From an uncultured Prevotellaceae bacterium (GTDB taxonomy: Bacteria; Bacteroidota; Bacteroidia; Bacteroidales; Muribaculaceae), in NCBI GenBank assembly GCA_900318535.1, contig ONKU01000004.1, positions 104,682-168,681 of the forward strand: 64,000 nucleotides of DNA, written 5' to 3'. Under the pieces are notes generated by a model. That model made no database searches, was not told the DNA's origin, and saw only the letters and a program-made list of their open reading frames with translations. A program made the translations under genes and the position numbers. Within the stretch, counting starts at the first letter, position 1. Every line of letters begins with the position of its first letter. Of the stretch, positions 34,816 to 42,987 are shown piece after piece.

Positions 34816-36672
34816 ATGAAAGAATACAGACACCTGACCAATCAGGAAATCGAATCCTTAAAGAACAAAGACTGTTGGGCACAAGACTGGAATGATATAT
34901 TAGTGACAGATGACTTCGACGCCTGCCGCTGCCATCGCGTGCAGTTCTATGGCTGGGCTCGCCTGGGTAACGGGCGGGGGACCGTGGAAATCACCGACGG
35001 CTTCGTGAAGAACTGCGGCATCTACAACGCCACATTGCGCAATGTGACCATCGGCGACAACTGCCTTATCGAGAACATCGGCAACTACCTGAACAACGTC
35101 ACCATCGGCGACGGCTGCTATATCTCCAACGTGAGCACCGTCGATACCCTGGGCGAGCCCAACTACGGCCAGGGACACACCATCGCCGTGCTCAACGAGG
35201 TGGGCGACGGCAACCTGCTGCTGCTGCGTGAACTCAACAGCCAGTTGGCGGCACTCATGGTCAAGCATGGCGACAACAAGCCCATGATGGACGCCATCAA
35301 GCGGATGGTGGCACAGTCGGTCGAGAAATCGCGTCCCGCCTGCAGCACCATCGGCAACCACGTTCGAGTAGTCAACACGGGCGTTATCATCAACTGCATC
35401 ATCGATGACGGCTGCCAGTTGTGCGGCGTGTCGCGCTTGAGCAACTGCACCATCAGCAGCACGATGGAGAACCCCATCATCATTCGCACGGGCGTCATTT
35501 GTGAGAATACCATCATTGGCGGCGGGTCGCACATCTATGGCAGCGTTAAGCTCACCGATTGCTTTGTGGGCGAGTCCTGCCACCTGGAGAACGGCTTCAC
35601 GGCCGCCAGCAGCGTCTTTTTTGCCAACAGCTATATGTCCAACGGCGAGGCGTGTGCTGCCTTCTGCGGCCCGTTCACGGTGAGCCACCACAAGAGTTCG
35701 CTGCTCATCGGTGCGATGTTCTCGTTCTATAATGCGGGTTCGGCGACCAACTTCAGTAACCATGCCTACAAGATGGGTCCCATGCACTACGGTGCCCTGG
35801 AGCGCGGCTGCAAGACGGCTAGCGGCGCCTATCTGCTGCTGCCGGCCAACGTCGGCTCGTTCAGCGTCCTGTTCGGCAAGCTGATGTATCACCCCGACAC
35901 ACGCGACCTGCCTTTCTCCTACCTGATTGCCTATGGCGACACGATGTACCTGAAACCCGGCCGCAATTTTGCCACCGTGGGCCTGTACCGCGACATCCGC
36001 AAGTGGCCCAAGCGCGACAAGCGCTACAAGGGTGAGCACCGCAGCGTGGTCAACTTCGACTGGCTCAGCCCGTTCACCATCAGCGAGGTGCTGCGCGGCA
36101 AAAAGATTCTCGAGAACCTGCGCGCAGCCAGTGGCGACAAGGTGAGCACCTACAACTACCACGAGTACGTCATCAAGGCTCCGTTGCTGCACAAGGGCAT
36201 CAAGTATTATGACATGGCGCTGCGCATCTACATGGGTGCCGTGCTCAAGCGTCATGCTCCCGTGCCTCCCGTCTCGACCGAGGGCGAGGGCAACTGGATT
36301 GACCTGATGGGACTGCTCATGCCGCAGAGTGCCGAGGAACGCATCATCGACGACATCATCACTGGCCGCCTCGACACCATCGAGGCCGTCAACGCCCGTT
36401 TCAAGGAGATCAACAACAATTACAACGAGCTGCGCTGGTCGTGGAGCTATCGTGTCATCCTGGACTACTACGGCATTGACGAACTCACCGACGAGGCAGT
36501 GCAACGCATCCACCAGGACTACGTCACCGCCCGCCGCGAGTGGATCGCGCTCATCCGCGAGGACGCCGAGAACGAGTATACCTTGGGCGATATCGACCGT
36601 GAAGTGCTCGACGACTTCGTCAACCTGCTCGACCGCGAGGTAGACTTCGAAAACCAGAAGTTATACATGTGA
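34816..36672 (+). CDS. DUF4954 family protein with beta-helix hexapeptide-like repeats
   Basis: 618 residues without a signal peptide. Residues about 55-320 contain imperfect hexapeptide repeats (IYNATLRNVTIGDNCLIENI, NVTIGDGCYISNVSTV, later GVICENTIIGGGSHIYGSV), which fold into a left-handed beta-helix as in nucleotide-sugar and acyl transferases. The middle (GSATNFSNHAYKMGPMHYG) and the C-terminal half are specific to DUF4954, a family common in Bacteroidetes with no established function. The start is chosen on the -7 box at 34780. Transferase activity is suggested by the fold only. Confidence 0.8.
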   Translation: MKEYRHLTNQEIESLKNKDCWAQDWNDILVTDDFDACRCHRVQFYGWARLGNGRGTVEITDGFVKNCGIYNATLRNVTIGDNCLIENIGNYLNNVTIGDGCYISNVSTVDTLGEPNYGQGHTIAVLNEVGDGNLLLLRELNSQLAALMVKHGDNKPMMDAIKRMVAQSVEKSRPACSTIGNHVRVVNTGVIINCIIDDGCQLCGVSRLSNCTISSTMENPIIIRTGVICENTIIGGGSHIYGSVKLTDCFVGESCHLENGFTAASSVFFANSYMSNGEACAAFCGPFTVSHHKSSLLIGAMFSFYNAGSATNFSNHAYKMGPMHYGALERGCKTASGAYLLLPANVGSFSVLFGKLMYHPDTRDLPFSYLIAYGDTMYLKPGRNFATVGLYRDIRKWPKRDKRYKGEHRSVVNFDWLSPFTISEVLRGKKILENLRAASGDKVSTYNYHEYVIKAPLLHKGIKYYDMALRIYMGAVLKRHAPVPPVSTEGEGNWIDLMGLLMPQSAEERIIDDIITGRLDTIEAVNARFKEINNNYNELRWSWSYRVILDYYGIDELTDEAVQRIHQDYVTARREWIALIREDAENEYTLGDIDREVLDDFVNLLDREVDFENQKLYM

Positions 36673-36722
36673 CATGAGTTAGTCTAGATATTCTAAAGTA
36701 TCTAGAGTTTCTAGTGAGAAAC

Positions 36723-36755
36723 TTCAAGGGGCCGCACCATGTGCGACCCCTTGAA
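36723..36755 (-). terminator. Bidirectional terminator between DUF4954 gene and tRNA-Met
   Basis: TTCAAGGGG (36723-36731) pairs with CCCCTTGAA (36747-36755); inside, CGCAC and GTGCG extend the stem around a CAT loop. It directly follows the tRNA 3' end on the minus strand. Confidence 0.75.
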
Positions 36756-36757
36756 TG

Positions 36758-36831
36758 TAGCGGGACTGAGAATTGAACTCAGGACCTCCGGGTTATGAAT
36801 CCGACGCTCTAACCGACTGAGCTATCCCGCC
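36758..36831 (-). tRNA. tRNA-Met (anticodon CAT)
   Basis: 74 nt on the minus strand with a full cloverleaf: acceptor GGCGGGA with TCCCGCT, D stem GCTC/GAGC, anticodon loop TTCATAA, T arm CTGAG-TTCAATT-CTCAG and discriminator A. CCA is not encoded. Pair 31-39 of the anticodon stem is A-C rather than Watson-Crick, and 1-72 is G-U. The CAT anticodon could also mark a lysidine-modified tRNA-Ile; the body looks more like elongator Met, but I cannot exclude Ile2. Confidence 0.88.
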
Positions 36832-36916
36832 ATTTGCTGAAAGCGACTGCAAAGGTACAACCATTTCCTGAACCCACCAAATTTTTTACGAAAAAAGTTG
36901 CTTCACCCGTTTAAAA

Positions 36917-36948
36917 CTTGTGTAAATGAATGCTTTCATCTATTTTTG
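36917..36948 (+). promoter_or_regulatory. Promoter of the sialidase-dus operon
   Basis: CTTG (36917-36920), 20-nt spacer, TATTTTTG (36941-36948). This places the start site near 36953 and rules out an ATG at 36930. Confidence 0.7.
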
Positions 36949-36980
36949 TGCAAAATGATGCATCAAGTGATTTTGAGAAT

Positions 36981-38345
36981 ATGAGAATCTGTTTACAATC
37001 AAGTATATTATCGCTGGCAATGCTGTTATCGCTGGCCGCTGGCGCACAGGGCATATACGGCGACGTGAACGGCGACGGTGAGGTGAACATTGCCGATGCC
37101 AACGAGGTGGTCAAGGTGATTTTGGGCGATGAGATCCCCACACCTCCTGACGGCGAGAGCGATACGGTGGCGGTGACGGTGTTTGACACCAAAGTCGCAT
37201 CGCGTCGCTATTACCGCATCCCTGCCATTGTGCAGCTGCAGGACGGCAGGCTGCTTGCTATTGGTGACGACAGGCATCGCAACGACTCGGACATCGGCAG
37301 CAATTCGGGCATCGACATCCTGGGCAAGACCAGCGATGACGGCGGCAGGACGTGGAGCAACGCCATCATGATTGCCGATGGAGACGGCAAACATGAGGGT
37401 TTTGACGACAGCCACGGCGATGCGGCAGCGGTTGTGGACCGAGAGACGGGAAAACTGCTCATCATGTGCGCCTCGGGCTATCAGGGTTTCTTGGCATCGA
37501 CATTGCAGGACCCGTTGCGCGTGGGACGCTACGTGAGCGATGACGGCGGAGCGACATGGACGGGCAGCGAGGTGACCAGTGACATCTACGGCATCTTTGC
37601 CGGTTATCCCGAGGTCAACGCCCTGTTCTTCTCCAGTGGGCGCATCTGCCAGAGCAGCCGCATCAAGCGGGGCGACTATTACCGCATCTACTCGGCGGTT
37701 GACGGCCCCATGGGAGTGGGCTGCATGGTACTCTATAGCGACGATTTCGGCCAGACGTGGCATGCCCTGGGAGGCCCTGGCGCCAGGCCGACGGTGGCCC
37801 CCTTTGGCGACGAGGCCAAGGTCGAAGAACTGCCTGATGGCAAGGTGTTGCTCAGTTGCCGCTCCAAGCAGACGGCCACCAGCGGACGGCTGTTCAACAT
37901 CTACGATTACGTGACCGGCACCTGGGGCGAAATGGCCATCAGCAACGATCCCGAGTCGGGTACCTACAGCGAGGACTGCTCCTGCAACGGCGAGGTGCTC
38001 ATCGTGCCCGCCATGCGCACCAGCGACGGCCATCGGCTCCACTTGGTGCTGCAGTCGGTGCCGCGTGGCAAGGGACGCCGGTGTGTGAGTATCTACTACA
38101 AGCCGCTGCTCGACGAGTCTGACTACGACCAACCCGCCGATTTCACCTGGGGCTGGCAGCGCTATCAGGTGACAGAAAACTATTCGGCCTATTCCACGAT
38201 GGTCAGCCTCACCGACGGAAGAATCGCCTTTTTCCACGAGGACTGCAACGACAACCAGGGCAGCACCTCGGCCTATGATTTGATATTCCAGAAACTCTCC
38301 ATCCGAACCATCACCGGCGGCCGATACACCGCCATCAAGCAATAA
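36981..38345 (+). CDS. GH33 exo-sialidase with an N-terminal dockerin-like repeat
   Basis: 454 residues from the ATG at 36981. A signal peptide (MRICLQSSILSLAMLLSLAAGAQ) is followed at once by a single dockerin-like calcium-binding repeat (GDVNGDGEVNIADANEVVKV), then a short Pro-rich linker and the six-bladed propeller. Sialidase marks: YYRIPAIVQLQDGRLLAIGD with the catalytic Arg of the R-I-P motif, and Asp boxes SDDGGRTWS, SDDGGATWT and SDDFGQTWH; a Glu/Tyr pair region lies in the second half. It releases terminal sialic acid from mucin or glycoprotein glycans in the periplasm or at the surface. The dockerin at the N-terminus is unusual: the other three in the window are C-terminal. The stop overlaps the dus start (TAATG). 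Confidence 0.88.
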   Translation: MRICLQSSILSLAMLLSLAAGAQGIYGDVNGDGEVNIADANEVVKVILGDEIPTPPDGESDTVAVTVFDTKVASRRYYRIPAIVQLQDGRLLAIGDDRHRNDSDIGSNSGIDILGKTSDDGGRTWSNAIMIADGDGKHEGFDDSHGDAAAVVDRETGKLLIMCASGYQGFLASTLQDPLRVGRYVSDDGGATWTGSEVTSDIYGIFAGYPEVNALFFSSGRICQSSRIKRGDYYRIYSAVDGPMGVGCMVLYSDDFGQTWHALGGPGARPTVAPFGDEAKVEELPDGKVLLSCRSKQTATSGRLFNIYDYVTGTWGEMAISNDPESGTYSEDCSCNGEVLIVPAMRTSDGHRLHLVLQSVPRGKGRRCVSIYYKPLLDESDYDQPADFTWGWQRYQVTENYSAYSTMVSLTDGRIAFFHEDCNDNQGSTSAYDLIFQKLSIRTITGGRYTAIKQ

Positions 38346-39316
38346 TGACAATGGACAATAACATCAAGATACCGGTGCTCGCGGCACCGCTTCAAGGAGT
38401 GACCGATAACGTGTGGCGCATGGCGCAGCACAGCGTGTTTGGCGGCGTGGATGCCTATTATGCCCCCTTCATGCGCGTGGAGCGCGGCGAGGTCAGGCGC
38501 AAGGACTTGCGTGACGTGGAGCCCGACCGCAATGCGGGCATCACGCTCATCCCCCAGATTCTCGCCTGTCAGCCCGACCATGCCCTGATGATGGTTGATG
38601 CCCTCAAGCAGCGGGGCTATAGCCGCATCGACGTGAACTTGGGCTGCCCGTTCCCGCCCATCGCCTTGCACCGCAAGGGTTCGGGCATGCTGGCCTATCC
38701 CGAACTGGCTGAGGCGCTGTTCACGGCGCTTGCCGCCATCGACGGGGTGGAGTACAGCGTGAAAATGCGCCTGGGCTGGGACCAGTCCGACCAGTGGCGC
38801 GACATTTTGCCCTTGATGGACATCCTAAAGCCCGTCAACATCGCGGTGCATCCCCGCATCGGCAAGCAGCAGTACAAGGGTGACCTGGACATCGGTCAAT
38901 TCGAGGCCCTGATGGCGGCCTCGCCATGGCCTATCGTCTATAATGGCGGCCTGCGCACGGTCGAGGACATCGAGGCGGTCGTGAGCCGTTATCCCAACCT
39001 GGCCGCCGTGATGGTGGGCAGCGGATTGGCCGCTAACCCGGGCATGTTCGCCCCCGATGCCACCCCCGACGATTACCGCCGTTTCCACGACCTGCTGGTA
39101 GACGGCTACACCGACCAACTCAACGGCGGCGAGGCCCAACTGGTGCGCCACCTGCAAGACATCTGGCAGACCTTCCTCCCCGGCACAGGCCACAAACTCT
39201 TCAAGGCCATCCGCAAGTCCCGCACCCTCGACCAATACCAGACCGCAGCCTCTGCCGCCCTCGCCGACGTCAACACCGCCCTCCAAGCACCAAATAACGC
39301 TGCCGAGGAAGAATAA
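38345..39316 (+). CDS. dus: tRNA-dihydrouridine synthase (Dus family)
   Basis: 323 residues. Dus enzymes reduce uridines in tRNA D-loops with an FMN cofactor. Visible: PVLAAPLQGVTDNVWRMAQH at the start of the TIM barrel, the catalytic Cys in RIDVNLGCPFPPIALHRKGS, KMRLGWDQSD, and the FMN phosphate region IVYNGGLRTVEDIE. The length and the C-terminal helical domain suggest a DusC-like member, but I cannot assign the modified position. Its ATG shares a base with the sialidase stop, so it is translated from the same message. Confidence 0.88.
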   Translation: MTMDNNIKIPVLAAPLQGVTDNVWRMAQHSVFGGVDAYYAPFMRVERGEVRRKDLRDVEPDRNAGITLIPQILACQPDHALMMVDALKQRGYSRIDVNLGCPFPPIALHRKGSGMLAYPELAEALFTALAAIDGVEYSVKMRLGWDQSDQWRDILPLMDILKPVNIAVHPRIGKQQYKGDLDIGQFEALMAASPWPIVYNGGLRTVEDIEAVVSRYPNLAAVMVGSGLAANPGMFAPDATPDDYRRFHDLLVDGYTDQLNGGEAQLVRHLQDIWQTFLPGTGHKLFKAIRKSRTLDQYQTAASAALADVNTALQAPNNAAEEE

Positions 39317-39366
39317 GGCCGTCAGGCCCGAAAGAAACCGCCAAGGCAAGATAATGCATGAGGCTG

Positions 39367-39478
39367 TGTCATAATTATGACTCGGTAATATAACCGTGCT
39401 AACGCACGGGAAATTAAACAAATTAATTTGAATAATTTCCCGCCCGCAGGGCGGTTATAGTTCTCGCAAATTATGACA
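39367..39478. mobile_element. MITE- or REP-doublet-like inverted repeat element
   Basis: 112 bp with nested symmetry. The outer ends are TGTCATAATT (39367-39376) and AATTATGACA (39469-39478). Inner arms TATAACCG...CGGGAAATTA and TAATTTCCCG...CGGTTATA are complementary over about 27 positions, and each inner arm itself folds (CCGTGC-TAAC-GCACGG and CCGCCC-TGC-GGGCGG). It carries no reading frame and lies between convergent dus and pepD. Confidence 0.6.
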
Positions 39479-39528
39479 TACCTTCATATCGTATAGATAT
39501 TGTGTATTTGGTGTTGGGTGCAAAAATA

Positions 39529-39564
39529 ATTACCGCAGGAGCCGTCACGGCTTGCTGCGGTAAT
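39529..39564 (-). terminator. Terminator of the dipeptidase gene
   Basis: ATTACCGCAG (39529-39538) and CTGCGGTAAT (39555-39564) with an inner AGCCG/CGGCT stem. It is 25 nt past the stop codon on the minus strand. Confidence 0.75.
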
Positions 39565-39589
39565 AAATTATGAAAAAAACAGTACTTAA

Positions 39590-41050
39590 TTATTTCTTCA
39601 CGGGAGCCTCCTCGAGGGCCTTGACGAGCAGTTTCCAGAAGGGCTCTGCTGCGGGGATGTAGGCACGCTCGATGGTGGTGTGCGGGCTGCGCAGGGTGGG
39701 GCCGAAGCTCACGACGTCCATGTGCGGGTACTTGCCCAGGATGATGGAGCACTCCAGGCCGGCATGGTCCACTTGCACGATGCCTTCCTCGTTAAACAGC
39801 TTCTTGTACAGGTCGAGCAGCATGTGCAGGGCCTCGCTGTCGGGGTTGGGATCCCAGCCGATGTAGTCACCGCCGGTCTCTACCTTGAAGTCGGCCAGGT
39901 GGAAGCAGGTCATCAACATCTTCACGATGTAGTCCTTCATATCCTCGCGGGCCGAGCGGGCTAGGATCTTCACGGCAGCCTTGCCGTCCTCGATGTCGAT
40001 GATGGCGAGGTTGGAGGAGGTCTCTACCACGTTGGGATAAGCGGGGATGTAGCGTACCACGCCGTCGTGGCAGGCATACAGGGCGCGCAGGATGGTCGTC
40101 TGGTCGTCGAGGGCCATCTTCATCTTGGGACGGTCGATGGCCTTCAGGGTCAGGTCCACGTTGTCCTCGATGAACTTGAACTCGCTCTCGAACTGGGCCT
40201 TCATCGTCTTGACGAGCTTCTTGAGGCCCTTGAGGTTATCCTCGGGCACAACGACTACGGTCTCGGCCTTGAAGGGGATGGCGTTGCGCATGTTGCCGCC
40301 ATGCCAGCTCACCAGGCGGGCCTTGTGGTCCACGATGGCCAGTTGCAGCAGGCGTGCCATCAGCTTGTTGGCGTTGGCGCGGCCCTCATGGATCTCGAGG
40401 CCGCTGTGGCCGCCCTTCAGGCCCTTGAGGGTGATGCGCACGGCGGTGTCGCCAGCAGCGGTCTTCACCTCGTTATACTTGCGCGTGCAGGTAACGTCGA
40501 TGCCGCCGGCGCTACCGATGACGAACTTGCCCCACGTCTCGCTGTCGAGGTTGAACAGGATGTCGCCCTTCATCTGGCCCTTGGGCAGGTCGTTGGCGCC
40601 ATACATGCCCGTCTCCTCGTCCTTGGTGATCAGGCCCTCGATGGGACCGTGCTTGAGGGTGTTGTCCTCCATGACTGCCATGATGGCTGCCACACCCAGA
40701 CCGTCGTCAGCACCCAGCGTGGTGCCGCGGGCCTTGATCCACTCGCCGTCGATGTAGGGCTCGATGGGATCTTTCTCGAAGTTGTGCTTCGACTCGGGCG
40801 TCTTTTGGGGCACCATGTCCATGTGGGCCTGCATGGTGATGCACTTGCGGTTCTCCATACCGGGAGTGGCGGGTTTGCGCATCACGATGTTGCCGGCGGG
40901 ATCCTGGAAGGCCTCCACGCCCACCTTCTTGGCGAAGTCGAGCAGGAATTGCTGGATTTTCTCAACATGTCCCGAGGGACGGGGAATCTGCGTCAGCGCA
41001 TAGAAGTTGCGCCAGATGCACGTCGGTTTCAGTTTTTCAATTTCGTTCAT
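39590..41050 (-). CDS. pepD: Aminoacyl-histidine dipeptidase / cytosol non-specific dipeptidase (M20)
   Basis: 486 residues, matching PepD length. It hydrolyses dipeptides, including Xaa-His, in the cytoplasm with two zinc ions. Metal and catalytic motifs: ITMQAHMDMVPQK (metal His and Asp), GTTLGADDGLGVAA (bridging Asp), ITKDEETGMYGAND (catalytic Glu and metal Glu). The lid domain follows with GLKGGHSGLEIHEGRANANKL. The last metal His is in the SPHTTIERAYIP segment. It is transcribed alone, from a promoter that is one of two copies of a heptamer-plus-promoter module (41111-41160). Confidence 0.92.
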   Translation of the reverse strand: MNEIEKLKPTCIWRNFYALTQIPRPSGHVEKIQQFLLDFAKKVGVEAFQDPAGNIVMRKPATPGMENRKCITMQAHMDMVPQKTPESKHNFEKDPIEPYIDGEWIKARGTTLGADDGLGVAAIMAVMEDNTLKHGPIEGLITKDEETGMYGANDLPKGQMKGDILFNLDSETWGKFVIGSAGGIDVTCTRKYNEVKTAAGDTAVRITLKGLKGGHSGLEIHEGRANANKLMARLLQLAIVDHKARLVSWHGGNMRNAIPFKAETVVVVPEDNLKGLKKLVKTMKAQFESEFKFIEDNVDLTLKAIDRPKMKMALDDQTTILRALYACHDGVVRYIPAYPNVVETSSNLAIIDIEDGKAAVKILARSAREDMKDYIVKMLMTCFHLADFKVETGGDYIGWDPNPDSEALHMLLDLYKKLFNEEGIVQVDHAGLECSIILGKYPHMDVVSFGPTLRSPHTTIERAYIPAAEPFWKLLVKALEEAPVKK

Positions 41051-41110
41051 TTTCTTGATTCTGTTAATGTCTTACAGGTTTAAAAAAGAATTGTAGTTTG
41101 ATTACGGCTG

Positions 41111-41160
41111 CAAATATAGTAATTTTTTAGTTTTTAGTCGTAAGTTTTTAGTTTTTAGTT
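41111..41160 (-). promoter_or_regulatory. Heptamer array fused to the pepD promoter (module copy 1)
   Basis: Read on the minus strand: five heptamers of the AACTAAA type (with one AACTTAC) at 41160-41126, then ATTACTATATTTGCAG, whose TATATTTG (41111-41118) is the -7 box of pepD. The same order with almost the same bases recurs in plus orientation at 42911-42960. Confidence 0.65.
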
Positions 41161-41388
41161 GGCTTCTGCGCCCCTCATAAAAAGAAAACAAGAAATACAA
41201 CAAATACAATGGCATCCGCGCAAATAAGCATTAAAAACAACTTTGACAACTTATACAACAGGCGCCACACCCATGGGCACAGGGCGCAGCCCACCTTGCA
41301 CGAGCAAAGCGAGTGAAACTAGAAACCATGTACTAGTGACTAGAAACTATTTTGTGTAATTTCTTGCATTTTCATGGATTTTTTTTGG

Positions 41389-41396
41389 TATTTTTG
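41389..41396 (+). promoter_or_regulatory. -7 box of the second BspA-like gene
   Basis: TATTTTTG, 31 nt before the TTG start. CTTG at 41363-41366 is 22 nt upstream, slightly wide for -33. Confidence 0.5.
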
Positions 41397-41426
41397 CAGC
41401 AAATAATAACTTAAAACTAAATCATT

Positions 41427-42644
41427 TTGAAAGAGAAAACATTACTTCTTCGTCTGGTCGTCCTGGTGATGGCCATGATGTGCGCCCTCGGCGCCAGCGC
41501 TGCCGAGGCCTATGCCTGCTACACGCCGTCGAACACGACGCTGACGTTTTACTACGACAACTACCGCAGCAGTCGCACCGGCACGACCTACGACCTGAAC
41601 ACGGGCTATAACCCTCCAGGTTGGTATACAGACGGCACCAATTCGTCTGTCACGCGTGTAGTGTTCAACTCGTCATTTGCCAGTGCTCGTCCCACATCAA
41701 CCCTCAATTGGTTTATGCGTATGGAAAACCTCCAATCCATCTTGAACATGCAATACCTCAACACGTCTCAAGTAACTGATATGTCCTGCATGTTCTATTA
41801 CTGTAAAGGTTTGACGAACATTGACTTGAGCCTCTTCAACACCCAAAAGGTGACCGACATGAATAGCATGTTCTATCGATGCACTGGTTTGACGAGCCTT
41901 GACTTGAGCCACTTCAACACCGCGAACGTGACAAACATAGCTAATATGTTCGGGGGTTGCAGTGGTTTGACGAGCCTTGACGTGAGCAGTTTCAATACCG
42001 CTAACGTGATATCTATGGCTGTTATATTCCAGGATTGCTCTGCTTTGACAAGCCTTGACGTGAGCCACTTCAACACTGCTAATGTGCAATATATGACTGG
42101 TATGTTTTGGGGTTGCAGCGGTTTAACGGTCCTTGATGTGAGCAATTTCAAAACTGGAAGCGCGATTAGTTTGGAAAGCATGTTTAGCGGGTGTACTGGT
42201 TTGACGAGCCTCGACCTGAGCAGTTTCAATACAACCAACGTAACCAGAATGAACTCTATGTTCTATGAATGCACAGCCTTGACTACCATCTATGTGAGCA
42301 GCGGCTGGAGCACCGCTGCTGTGACAGCATCCGATTATATGTTCTATAACTGTACCAACCTGGTGGGCGGCAAGGGAACGACCTATAACGCCAATCATGT
42401 GGATGCTACCTACGCCCACATCGATGGCGGCCCCGGCAATCCGGGCTACTTCACCGCAGGCACGTTGCGTGGCGACGTGAACGGCGACGGCAGTGTGAAC
42501 ATCAGCGACGTGACGGACCTAATCGACCTGCTGCTGGGCGTTGGCACCATCAGCAACCCTGCGGCCGACTGCGACCAGGATGGCAGCGTGAACATCAGCG
42601 ACGTGACCGCTCTGATCGACTACCTGCTCTCAAACCATTGGTGA
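41427..42644 (+). CDS. BspA-like leucine-rich repeat protein, single module, with dockerin-like C-terminus
   Basis: 405 residues from a TTG at 41427-41429; no ATG is available between the promoter and the signal peptide (KEKTLLLRLVVLVMAMMCAL). One module of the same design as the 14993-17710 protein: the cap TLTFYYDNYRSSRTGTTYDL, then about six full 26-residue MF-x-x-C-x-GLTSLD(L/V)S repeats plus two caps, and a GGKGTTYNANHVDATYAHID junction. The C-terminus has two dockerin-like repeats (GDVNGDGSVNISDVTDLID and DCDQDGSVNISDVTALIDYL). Probable surface adhesin. It is flanked by inverted copies of the heptamer-promoter module. Confidence 0.83.
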   Translation: MKEKTLLLRLVVLVMAMMCALGASAAEAYACYTPSNTTLTFYYDNYRSSRTGTTYDLNTGYNPPGWYTDGTNSSVTRVVFNSSFASARPTSTLNWFMRMENLQSILNMQYLNTSQVTDMSCMFYYCKGLTNIDLSLFNTQKVTDMNSMFYRCTGLTSLDLSHFNTANVTNIANMFGGCSGLTSLDVSSFNTANVISMAVIFQDCSALTSLDVSHFNTANVQYMTGMFWGCSGLTVLDVSNFKTGSAISLESMFSGCTGLTSLDLSSFNTTNVTRMNSMFYECTALTTIYVSSGWSTAAVTASDYMFYNCTNLVGGKGTTYNANHVDATYAHIDGGPGNPGYFTAGTLRGDVNGDGSVNISDVTDLIDLLLGVGTISNPAADCDQDGSVNISDVTALIDYLLSNHW

Positions 42645-42987
42645 GAAACTACGAATTACGCAAATTAAACTAATGGCATCCGCATTCTTTTAATTGTTGG
42701 CGAATTAAGCTAATTGGCATCTGCGTTTAAGCTCGCTGTGCGAGCTGCATAAAGGATAAAGGATAATGCTTAGAGAGGCTTCCGCGTTCCTGGCAACTGG
42801 GGCGCGGATGCTTTCGTTTCATTCGTATAATTCGCAGACCAAAATAATTCGTCGACCCAAAAACTTAGCGACTTCGCGCCTTTGCGTGAGGCCCAAGGGT
42901 GCGGATGCCAACTAAAAACTAAAAACTTACAACTAAAAACTAAAAAGATTACTATCTTTGCGAGAGTTAAACAAGATTTTAGTGTAT
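42645..42987. other. Repeat-filled intergenic region before the GH13 amylase
   Basis: 343 bases without a gene. In order: AACTACGAATTACG-type repeat with GGCATCCGCATTC (42647-42687), a looser stretch, CTTAGCGACTTCGCGCC followed by TTTGCGTGAGGCCCAAGGG (42863-42899), five heptamers (42911-42945) and the -7 box (42953-42960). The same kinds of words recur in the same order after the amylase gene (44388-44543). Confidence 0.6.
42911..42960 (+). promoter_or_regulatory. Heptamer array fused to the GH13 amylase promoter (module copy 2)
   Basis: Heptamers ACTAAAA, ACTAAAA, ACTTACA, ACTAAAA, ACTAAAA (42911-42945), then AGATTACTATCTTTGCGAG, whose TATCTTTG (42953-42960) is the -7 box 28 nt before the ATG. 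The array occupies the place of the -33 element and upstream DNA. Confidence 0.65.

Larger units (their letters stand above)
41051..41426. other. Divergent intergenic region between pepD and the second BspA-like gene
   Basis: 376 bases without a gene. It holds the pepD promoter and heptamer array (41111-41160), a shorter, looser group of ACTAGAA-type words near 41318-41349, and the -7 box of the BspA-like gene at 41389-41396. Bases 41165-41310 show nothing recognisable. Confidence 0.6.
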
